Part shown: one piece after another, positions 1-5,323 of the stretch
Layout: every line of letters begins with the position of its first letter
Position numbering within the stretch: the first letter of the stretch is position 1
Source: Robiginitomaculum sp.
GTDB lineage: Bacteria; Pseudomonadota; Alphaproteobacteria; Caulobacterales; Maricaulaceae
DNA: 5,323 nucleotides
Direction of reading: 5' to 3'
Assembly (NCBI GenBank): GCA_026993275.1
Contig: JALWUB010000269.1
Span: 1 to 5,323, forward strand
Notes under the pieces: model-generated
Seen by the model: only the letters and a program-made list of their open reading frames with translations
The model's database searches: none
What the model was told of the DNA's origin: nothing
Position numbers and translations under genes: made by a program

Positions 1-447
1 GAGACTGCCGCGCATGACCGGCGGCCTGCTTTCATCTTGCGCGGCCTTTTCAAGCCGCGCCAGTTCCCAGGCCTTGAAGCGGTCTGCGAACAGCATGCTT
101 GCGGGCTTCCACAAGGGGAAGGTCACAACCAGCAAGACCAGCGTGAACACATTCAGAAGGGACGGAATCTTTTGCTCGCAGGACGGGCAGTAAAGACCGG
201 CATAATGGAACAAGGCATTGTTTTTGCCCCAGAGTCTTGCCGGGTGCAGGGTCTGGCAATGGGGGCAGGGAATGTATCCGCGCTCGGCCAGGGATTTTTC
301 CGAATGCCGGTCGATTAACGTCAATTCGGGCATGCGCTGCCCCAGAACAAACTCGTTGATGGCGAGGCCCGGATTGAGCACCCAGTGCAGCAACAGCGGA
401 TGCGGCAGCTTCAAGGCCTTGTAGCGGTCTTCGTCATAGAATGCCAT
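1..447 (-). CDS. Zinc-ribbon membrane protein of unknown function (partial, C-terminus cut by window edge)
   Basis: An open frame runs from an ATG at 447 to the left window edge without a stop, giving the first 149 residues. Two knuckles, CPHC at residues 61-64 and CPSC at 87-90, are spaced like a four-cysteine zinc ribbon. A hydrophobic stretch at about residues 97-113 (leucine/valine rich, ending FPLW) looks like a membrane helix. A charged, lysine/arginine/glutamate-containing tail follows at about 122-141. The N-terminus is polar, with a KLPHPLLLHW motif, and there is no signal peptide. The start is supported by AGAGGTG a few bases upstream. It lies 35 bases downstream of msrP on the same strand, so co-transcription is likely. 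I recall similar uncharacterised proteins with this N-terminal motif in other bacteria, but no named function. A redox or envelope role linked to msrP is only a guess from position. Confidence 0.8.
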   Translation of the reverse strand, partial: MAFYDEDRYKALKLPHPLLLHWVLNPGLAINEFVLGQRMPELTLIDRHSEKSLAERGYIPCPHCQTLHPARLWGKNNALFHYAGLYCPSCEQKIPSLLNVFTLVLLVVTFPLWKPASMLFADRFKAWELARLEKAAQDESRPPVMRGSL

Positions 448-451
448 GGCG

Positions 452-458
452 CACCTCT
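452..458 (-). promoter_or_regulatory. Ribosome binding site of the zinc-ribbon protein gene
   Basis: On the minus strand the bases read AGAGGTG, followed by CGCC and the ATG at 447. Core spacing is about 6 bases, which is typical. This supports 447 as the true start of the partial gene. Confidence 0.6.
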
Positions 459-482
459 TCGATGGCGTTTGAACCAAGGGTC

Positions 483-1463
483 CTAATGATATTTGCGCAG
501 GTCCATGCCCGCATAAAGCCGTGCCACGGCATCGCCATAGCCATTGAACATTTGCGTCTTGCGGCGCGCCAGGGCCCCGGCAAGGCCGGTTTGCGGACCG
601 ATGACGCGCTCGGACGCCTGGCTCCAGCGCGGATGGTCCACATGCGGATTGACGTTGGAATAAAAGCCGTATTCACGCGGGTTTGACATGTTCCACGAGG
701 TTTGCGGCTGATTTCGGGTAAAGACGATCCGGTCAATGGACTTGATCGACTTGTAACCATATTTCCACGGCACCACCAGGCGCAGCGGCGCGCCATTCTG
801 ATTGGGCAGCACGCGGCCATAAACACCGACGGCGAGAAAGGCCAGCGGGTGCATGGCCTCGTCCAGGCGCAGGCCTTCGCGATAGGGCCATTTGAGCACC
901 GGCCAGAACGTGCCGGGCATGTTCTTGCGCTCCCAGCGGGTGAAAAACTGCACAAAGCGGGCATGGGAGGTGGGCGCAAAGCGGTGCAGCACCGGCCCCA
1001 GCGGCACGCCGACCCAGGGAATCACCATGGACCAGGCCTCGACGCAGCGGTGCCGGTAAATGCGCTCCTCCAGCGCATTGAAATCGATCAGGTCCTCAAG
1101 CGCGAACGTGCCGGTCTTGTGCGCCTCGCCCTCGACGGTGACGCTCCAGGGCCTGGTGACATAGCGGCCGGAGCGGCGCGCCGGATCGCCCTTGCCGGTG
1201 CCGAACTCGTAATAATTGTTGTAGGTGGTGACCGCTTCCCACGGGGTTGGCGGATCGGCCACCGTGTAGGCTGTGGGCGTGCTCTTGAGCGGCGCAAAGG
1301 CGTCTTGCGGCGGGGCGCCCCGTGCCGCCGCCCTTTCAGGCAGGGCCAGGGATCCGCCAGCGGCGGCAAGGGCGGCCAGAACATGACGGCGGTTCAGCCA
1401 GGCGCTTTGCGGCGTGACCGCATTGTCGCGCAAGGCAAAGGCGGGCGGACGGCGAATCAGCAT
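483..1463 (-). CDS. msrP: Protein-methionine-sulfoxide reductase catalytic subunit MsrP (YedY family)
   Basis: This 326-residue protein matches the usual MsrP length (E. coli about 334). MsrP is a periplasmic molybdopterin enzyme that reduces methionine sulfoxide in oxidised envelope proteins, taking electrons from the haem membrane protein MsrQ. The N-terminus begins MLIRRPP and has a twin-arginine signal (NRRHVLAAL, arginines 25-26), a hydrophobic alanine/leucine stretch to about residue 41 and a plausible cleavage site near AAA at 45-47. The oxidoreductase molybdopterin-binding domain follows. The RCVEAWSM motif contains Cys140, the expected molybdenum ligand, and PWVGVPL follows it. YNNYYEFG at 81-88 and the WKYGYKSIKSI segment at 233-243 are also family hallmarks. 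The start is firm: it is the only in-frame Met before the Tat motif, and there is an in-frame stop (TGA) just upstream. GGAAAG a few bases upstream could serve as ribosome binding site. The stop is TAG at 483-485. msrQ is not the next gene. Confidence 0.96.
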   Translation of the reverse strand: MLIRRPPAFALRDNAVTPQSAWLNRRHVLAALAAAGGSLALPERAAARGAPPQDAFAPLKSTPTAYTVADPPTPWEAVTTYNNYYEFGTGKGDPARRSGRYVTRPWSVTVEGEAHKTGTFALEDLIDFNALEERIYRHRCVEAWSMVIPWVGVPLGPVLHRFAPTSHARFVQFFTRWERKNMPGTFWPVLKWPYREGLRLDEAMHPLAFLAVGVYGRVLPNQNGAPLRLVVPWKYGYKSIKSIDRIVFTRNQPQTSWNMSNPREYGFYSNVNPHVDHPRWSQASERVIGPQTGLAGALARRKTQMFNGYGDAVARLYAGMDLRKYH

Positions 1464-1623
1464 GGCGCTTTCCAGTCTGCAGCTGTCCCTCGCCGTCTTT
1501 CATAGGCCTTGCGGCGCTCTGCCGCCAGCATTTTTCGCGCTGCTCACGGCAAGTTCATCTTGCTCCCTCCCGCCCGGTTTGACGTTCTGGCCTGTTTGTG
1601 CCCATTGTTTTCACGATACTATC

Positions 1624-1630
1624 GGGGGAG
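1624..1630 (+). promoter_or_regulatory. Ribosome binding site deciding the start of the S9 peptidase
   Basis: GGGGGAG lies 7 bases before the ATG at 1638. This strong Shine-Dalgarno match, with the lipoprotein signal peptide that follows immediately, selects ATG 1638 over the in-frame ATG at 1509. The extra 43 residues from 1509 do not resemble a signal sequence and would bury the lipobox. Confidence 0.75.
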
Positions 1631-1637
1631 AACGATC

Positions 1638-3818
1638 ATGCGCCGCATTGTTCCAATTTTCGCTCTGGCCGCATTGTCCGGCCTGGCTGCCTGCCAGCCT
1701 GCATCGGAGACCAAGCCCGCAATGCAATCAGACACCACAGCCTCCGAGCCGCAAACAGCGGCCCAGCCTGCGTCCGAAACCGATCCGCGCCTGTGGCTGG
1801 AAGAAATAGAGGGGCCGCAGGCGCTGGCCTGGGTCGAGACGCAAAACGCCCGCACCCTGGCCAGGTTGCAGGCCGACCCGCATTATCAGAGCAATTTTGA
1901 CCAGGCGCTGGCCATTGCCAATGCCAGCGACAAAATCCCGTATGGCGCTCACCGCGGGGGCTATGTCTATAATTTCTGGCAGGACAGCGATCATGTGCAC
2001 GGCCTGTGGCGGCGCACCCCCATGGCCAGCTATGTCAGCGGCGCGCCGCAATGGGAAACCCTGCTGGATCTGGACAGCCTGTCGAACGCCGAAGGCGAAA
2101 ACTGGGTCTACAAGGGCGTGGACTGCCTGCCGCCGGAGTATGAGCGCTGCATCATCACCCTGTCGCGCGGCGGCAAGGATGCGGCGGTGCGGCGCGAGTT
2201 CGATATCGCCAGCAAGCGTTTCGTCAAGGACGGCTTCATCATTCCCGAGGCCAAGGGCGGCACGGCCTGGGAGGATGAAGACACCATGCTGGTGGGCACG
2301 GACTGGGGCCCGGGCAGCATGACCAGTTCGGGCTATCCCTTCGTGCTCAAGCGCTGGCAGCGCGGCACGGCCCTGGCCGATGCGCAGGAAGTGCTGCGCG
2401 GCGAAGCCAGTGATGTCGGCGTCTGGCCGGCGCGCGCCGAACTTGACGGCCGCCCGGTCATGTTCGCCGTGCGCGCGGTGACGTTTTATGAATCGCAATA
2501 TTACTGGCTGCCTGAATCCGGCGAGCCTGTGCAAATGCCGGTGCCCGCCAAGTCCGACTTTCAGGGCGTTTACAAGGATCAGGCCGTGTTCAGCCTGGAT
2601 CAGGACTGGACCCCGGACCCGGGCGGGCCGAGCTTCAAGAAGGGCGCGCTGGTGTCGTTTTCCCTGGCGGATTTCCTGCGCGACAAAACCATTGGCACGG
2701 TGCATCTGGTGGTCCAGCCCGATGCCCGCTCATCCATCGAAAGCGCCGAAACGGCGCGCTCGGCGCTTATCGTCAACATGCTGCAAAACGTCAAAAGCCA
2801 TGTGTATGCTTATGATTTTGATGGCAGGGAATGGCGGGGCCGGGCCCTGCCTTTGCCGGAAAACAGCGCCATCACGATCAGTTCGTCAAACCGGCATTCG
2901 GACATTGTGTTCGCCAATGTGGAAAGCTTCTTGCGCCCTGATGCGCTCTGGTATGTCAACCTCGAGGATGGCACCACGCGGCCGGTCTATACCCTGCCGG
3001 AGCGCTTTGACTCCAGCGGCCTGACCGTCGCGCAATATCAGGCCACCTCCAAAGACGGCACCAAAGTCCCCTATTTCATTGTTCATCGCCAGGACATGAA
3101 ACATGATGGCTCCACTCCCACCCTGCTCTATGGCTATGGCGGCTTTGCCGTCTCCATGCGGCCGTCCTATTCGGGCATATTGGGGAAATTGTGGCTCGAG
3201 AAGGGCGGCACCTATGTGCTCGCCAACATTCGCGGCGGCGGCGAGTTTGGCCCGCAATGGCACCAGGCCGGGCTCAAGACACACCGCCAGCGCATTTACG
3301 ACGATTTCATCGCCGTTGCCGAAGACCTGATTGCCCGCAAGATCACCAGTCCGGCGCATCTGGGCATTCGCGGCGGCTCCAATGGCGGCCTGCTGATGGG
3401 GGTGATGTATACCCAAAGGCCGGACCTGTGGAATGCCGTGCTGTGCCAGGTGCCGCTTTTGGACATGATGCGCTATGACAAGCTCCTGGCCGGCGCCAGC
3501 TGGATGGGCGAATATGGCGATCCGGCGGACCCGGTGGAAGGCGCGTTTCTGCGTTCCATCTCGCCCTATCACAATGTCGGCGCCAGCCGCGATTACCCGG
3601 AAATTTTCCTGATGACCTCGACCAAGGATGACCGGGTGCATCCGGGCCATGCGCGCAAATTCGCCAAATTGCTGCAGGACTATGGCAAGCCGTTCCTCTA
3701 TTACGAAAACACCAATGGCGGCCACAGCGCCGCGGCCAATCTGAAGGAAACGGCGCGGCGCGAAGCCCTGGGCTATACCTGGCTGATGCAAAAACTGGGC
3801 AGCGGCCGCAAACCGTAG
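1638..3818 (+). CDS. Prolyl oligopeptidase family serine peptidase (S9A), predicted lipoprotein
   Basis: From ATG 1638 the product is 726 residues, close to the prolyl oligopeptidase norm of about 700 plus a signal and linker. Enzymes of this family cleave short peptides after proline. Residues 1-19 form a lipoprotein signal (RR, hydrophobic core, lipobox LAAC with Cys19). The next residue is Gln, not Asp, so outer-membrane anchoring is likely. A Pro/Ala/Thr/Glu linker spans about 20-48. A beta-propeller region follows at roughly 105-455, then the alpha/beta-hydrolase domain to the end. The expected triad is Ser581 (GGSNGGLL), Asp664 (KDDRV) and His696 (GGHSAA). Tyr500 in YGYGGF matches the oxyanion tyrosine, Trp622 the proline-stacking tryptophan, and Arg666 the substrate-binding arginine of the porcine enzyme. 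NIRGGGEFGP at 530-539 is a family signature. Cys163 and Cys171 (CLPPEYERC) could form a disulfide outside the cytoplasm. The gene is divergent from msrP and 88 bases upstream of surA. Exact substrate is not determinable. Confidence 0.93.
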   Translation: MRRIVPIFALAALSGLAACQPASETKPAMQSDTTASEPQTAAQPASETDPRLWLEEIEGPQALAWVETQNARTLARLQADPHYQSNFDQALAIANASDKIPYGAHRGGYVYNFWQDSDHVHGLWRRTPMASYVSGAPQWETLLDLDSLSNAEGENWVYKGVDCLPPEYERCIITLSRGGKDAAVRREFDIASKRFVKDGFIIPEAKGGTAWEDEDTMLVGTDWGPGSMTSSGYPFVLKRWQRGTALADAQEVLRGEASDVGVWPARAELDGRPVMFAVRAVTFYESQYYWLPESGEPVQMPVPAKSDFQGVYKDQAVFSLDQDWTPDPGGPSFKKGALVSFSLADFLRDKTIGTVHLVVQPDARSSIESAETARSALIVNMLQNVKSHVYAYDFDGREWRGRALPLPENSAITISSSNRHSDIVFANVESFLRPDALWYVNLEDGTTRPVYTLPERFDSSGLTVAQYQATSKDGTKVPYFIVHRQDMKHDGSTPTLLYGYGGFAVSMRPSYSGILGKLWLEKGGTYVLANIRGGGEFGPQWHQAGLKTHRQRIYDDFIAVAEDLIARKITSPAHLGIRGGSNGGLLMGVMYTQRPDLWNAVLCQVPLLDMMRYDKLLAGASWMGEYGDPADPVEGAFLRSISPYHNVGASRDYPEIFLMTSTKDDRVHPGHARKFAKLLQDYGKPFLYYENTNGGHSAAANLKETARREALGYTWLMQKLGSGRKP
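1695..1787 (+). repeat. Short degenerate direct repeat in the lipoprotein linker
   Basis: Two 24-base units (1695-1718 and 1764-1787) match at 18 of 24 positions and encode QPASETKP and QPASETDP, at residues 20-27 and 43-50. They bracket the low-complexity linker between the lipidated cysteine and the folded peptidase domain. Several differences fall at codon third positions, so the peptide is better conserved than the DNA. Confidence 0.6.
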
Positions 3819-3825
3819 GCAGCAG

Positions 3826-3858
3826 GTGCAGACCGGCAATTGCGCTGCACAGGCTTTT
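3826..3858 (+). terminator. Possible weak intrinsic terminator after the S9 peptidase gene
   Basis: GTGCAG (3826-3831) pairs with CTGCAC (3845-3850) across a 13-base loop, followed by AGGC and TTTT (3855-3858). The loop itself contains the palindrome GCAATTGC (3836-3843). The six-pair stem and short T tract make this weak. It starts 8 bases after the TAG stop, which is the right place for a terminator or attenuator between the peptidase gene and surA. Confidence 0.3.
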
Positions 3859-3867
3859 GCGTATGGT
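3840..3867 (+). promoter_or_regulatory. Weak candidate promoter for surA-pdxA
   Basis: TTGCGC (3840-3845) and TATGGT (3862-3867) are separated by 16 bases. They match the sigma-70 consensus boxes at 3 of 6 and 4 of 6 positions. The site lies 40-70 bases upstream of the surA ATG, but the match is poor. Read-through from the peptidase gene is an equally good explanation. Confidence 0.2.
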
Positions 3868-3906
3868 AGCCAAAATCCGGCCCCATTTTCAGGCTATCCA
3901 TAATCC

Positions 3907-5151
3907 ATGTCCGTGTGCAGATCCCTGTCAGTCCTTTTTCTTGCGCTGGCCATGCTTGGCTTTGGCGCCACAATGGCCACGGCACAGCAGCGCCCGGTGG
4001 CCGAAGGCGTGGCGGCAATTGTCAATGACGAGGTGATCTCGACCTTTGATGTGCGCCAGCGCATGCGCATGATCATTTCGTCCTCGCGGGTCAAGCCGGA
4101 CGAAAAGACCCTGTTGCGCATCCAGCAGCAGGCGCTGCGCTCGCTGATCGACGAGCACTTGCAGCTTCAGGAAACCAGGAAATATGAAATCAAGGTTTCC
4201 CAGCAAGAGGTGGACCAGGCCATTGGCCGGATTGCCCGCCAGAACAACATTACCGCGGAAGACGTCAAGAACGACTTGCGCAAGGCCGGTATTTCACCCG
4301 CCACGCTGGAAGACCAGATCCGGGCCCAGATTGCCTGGCAGATTCTCATCAACGGGCGCTATGGCTCGCGCATCCGGGTCAGCAACAACCAGATCGCCCA
4401 GGCGCGGGCGCGGTTGGAAAACTCCCTCAACAAGCCGCAATACCTGCTGGCCGAGGTGTTTCTGGAATCCCCCTCGCCGGAACAGGACCCGGCCATCTAT
4501 CAAGGGGCATTGTCGCTGATCAAGCAGATGCAGCAGGGCGCCCCGTTCAATGCGGTGGCACAACAGTTTTCCGCCTCGCCATCGGCGGCCCAGGGCGGCG
4601 ACATTGGCTGGGTGCACAAGGAGGACATGCCAGAGCCGGTGCAGAAAGTCCTCGACAAGATGAAGCCGGGCACCATCTCGCCGCCGATCAAGGTCCCGGG
4701 CGGCTATTACATCATCGCCATGCGCGACCGCAAGGACGGCACGGCACCCATGGTGGTCAATTTCCGCCAGATCGTGGCCCCGGCGGGAACGGAAAAGCGC
4801 CTTGCCGGATTCATGAAAAAGGCCAAGACCTGCGAACGCACCGAAACGGTCAAGACAGCCATTCACGGCGCCTTTGCCAATGCCTTCGAGGATGTGTCGC
4901 TGACTGATCTGGCCCCTGCCGTGCGCGTGGTGCTGGAAAACCTGCAGCCGGGGCAGTGGTCAAAACCCTCCGCCAGCCCCAAGGGCGTCACCGTGTTCAT
5001 GCTGTGTGACCGGCATTATGCCAAGGATGCAGGCATTCCCACGGACGACCAGATTGCGGATCAGTTGATCAACACCCGCCTGGCCATGCTGGCGCGCCGC
5101 TATTTGCGCGATCTGCGCCGGGATTCGACCGTTGAAGTGCGCACCAAATAA
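3907..5151 (+). CDS. surA: SurA-type periplasmic peptidyl-prolyl cis-trans isomerase / chaperone
   Basis: This 414-residue protein resembles SurA (E. coli 428), which escorts outer-membrane proteins through the periplasm. A Sec signal peptide covers residues 1-26 (hydrophobic 7-23, cleavage after ATA, mature protein starting QQRP). The SurA N-terminal helical domain spans about 33-160, with the typical VAAIVNDEVIS start at 35-45 and the helix LRSLIDEHLQLQ at 78-88. A parvulin domain follows at about 178-275, with hallmarks QGGDIGW at 229-235 and PPIKVPGGYYII at 259-270. A second, degenerate parvulin-like unit covers about 283-369. It keeps LQPGQWSKP but lacks the GGDLGW signature, and contains Cys309 and Cys367. 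The last 40 residues form a helix and strand (IADQLINTRL to VEVR) that would pack on the N-domain. There is no good Shine-Dalgarno near ATG 3907, but later Met codons would destroy the signal peptide. It overlaps pdxA. Confidence 0.93.
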   Translation: MSVCRSLSVLFLALAMLGFGATMATAQQRPVAEGVAAIVNDEVISTFDVRQRMRMIISSSRVKPDEKTLLRIQQQALRSLIDEHLQLQETRKYEIKVSQQEVDQAIGRIARQNNITAEDVKNDLRKAGISPATLEDQIRAQIAWQILINGRYGSRIRVSNNQIAQARARLENSLNKPQYLLAEVFLESPSPEQDPAIYQGALSLIKQMQQGAPFNAVAQQFSASPSAAQGGDIGWVHKEDMPEPVQKVLDKMKPGTISPPIKVPGGYYIIAMRDRKDGTAPMVVNFRQIVAPAGTEKRLAGFMKKAKTCERTETVKTAIHGAFANAFEDVSLTDLAPAVRVVLENLQPGQWSKPSASPKGVTVFMLCDRHYAKDAGIPTDDQIADQLINTRLAMLARRYLRDLRRDSTVEVRTK

Positions 5152-5323
5152 CCCCCTGCCGCTGGCGCTCAGCATGGGTGATCCGGCTGGACTCGGTCCT
5201 GAACTCACCGCCCGGGCCTGGGCAGGCTTGCGCCGCAGCGGCCCGGTCTTTTTTGCCATAACCGCACCGGAACTGGCGCGCCGCCACGCCAGCGCGCTGG
5301 ACCTGCCGCCGCCTGTGGAGATC
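5132..5323 (+). CDS. pdxA: 4-hydroxythreonine-4-phosphate dehydrogenase PdxA (partial, N-terminal part only)
   Basis: The frame stays open to the right window edge and gives the first 64 of roughly 330 residues expected for PdxA. PdxA is a cytoplasmic NAD-dependent enzyme that oxidises 4-phosphohydroxy-L-threonine in the DXP-dependent pyridoxal phosphate pathway. The hallmark N-terminal segment PLALSMGDPAGLGPE lies at residues 10-24, followed by a helix and the strand GPVFFAIT, as the family begins. No ATG or GTG precedes this motif in frame. The first ATG (5174) falls inside SMGDPAG and would remove conserved residues. TTG at 5132 gives a natural N-terminus (MKCAPNNPLPLALS), with GGGA at 5120-5123 as a weak ribosome binding site. 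This start overlaps the end of surA by 20 bases, suggesting translational coupling. CTG at 5156 is the alternative start. Identity is secure; the exact start is not. Confidence 0.88.
   Translation, partial: MKCAPNNPLPLALSMGDPAGLGPELTARAWAGLRRSGPVFFAITAPELARRHASALDLPPPVEI

Noticed and set aside
702..1505. Plus-strand frame of 267 codons opposite msrP
   Set aside because: It is an antisense shadow of msrP. The msrP frame carries the Tat motif and the molybdenum-ligand cysteine, while the shadow has no family features.
1511..1525. Inverted repeat GCGGC-GCTCT-GCCGC in the msrP/S9 intergenic region
   Set aside because: A five-pair GC stem is expected by chance at this base composition, and there is no T tract or other context to give it a role.
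1579..1608. TTGACG at 1579-1584 as the -35 box of a promoter for the S9 gene
   Set aside because: The -35 match is good, but the best -10 at 18-base spacing (CATTGT, 1603-1608) matches only 3 of 6. The TACTAT/GATACT bases at 1615-1622 are too far from it and lie against the ribosome binding site. It is too weak to annotate.
1728..2705. Minus-strand frame of 325 codons opposite the S9 peptidase gene
   Set aside because: It is the antisense shadow of a strongly supported gene. The translation is rich in Ala, Arg, Gly and His without motifs, as expected from GC-rich third positions on the other strand.
2886..3839. Minus-strand frame of 317 codons opposite the 3' part of the S9 gene
   Set aside because: It lies opposite the catalytic domain, where the plus-strand protein has the full triad and family motifs. 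No recognisable domain or start signal supports the antisense frame.
4294..4866. Minus-strand frame of 190 codons opposite surA
   Set aside because: It lies opposite the parvulin region of surA and its composition is that of a shadow frame in GC-rich DNA.
1..5323. Search for CRISPR arrays, tRNA or rRNA genes, insertion sequence ends, toxin-antitoxin pairs or phage genes
   Set aside because: Reading both strands showed no regularly spaced repeats, no terminal inverted repeats, no RNA gene signatures and no mobile-element genes. Nearly all bases are accounted for by five ordinary chromosomal genes.

Overview
The window comes from a GC-rich proteobacterial chromosome, most likely an alphaproteobacterium. 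This rests on the surA-pdxA gene pair, on a SurA-type chaperone with one recognisable parvulin domain, and on the strong GC bias at third codon positions. The lineage is an inference from gene content. I see no mobile elements, RNA genes or CRISPR arrays.

Left part, minus strand (1-1463). Reading leftward, a complete msrP gene encodes the Tat-exported molybdopterin subunit of the periplasmic methionine-sulfoxide reductase. After a 35-base gap comes the start of a second gene, cut by the window edge. It encodes an unnamed small protein with two CPxC knuckles and a membrane segment. The usual partner gene msrQ (haem-binding membrane subunit) does not directly follow msrP.

Centre (1464-1637). 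A 174-base divergent intergenic region separates msrP from the rightward genes. It holds the strong ribosome binding site that fixes the start of the next gene. On the msrP side it also holds a curious four-codon reading frame behind a very good Shine-Dalgarno sequence.

Right part, plus strand (1638-5323). A 726-residue prolyl-oligopeptidase-family (S9) peptidase carries a lipoprotein signal peptide and all expected catalytic residues. After 88 bases comes a surA-type periplasmic peptidyl-prolyl isomerase/chaperone gene. It overlaps the start of pdxA (vitamin B6 biosynthesis), which runs off the right edge and seems to begin at a TTG codon inside surA.

Taken together, three of the five genes (msrP, the S9 lipoprotein, surA) act in the cell envelope: repair of oxidised proteins, peptide breakdown and outer-membrane protein folding. 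The surA-pdxA pair is a conserved proteobacterial arrangement. No clearly new biological system is visible. The least explained items are the zinc-ribbon membrane protein next to msrP and the tiny reading frame upstream of msrP.
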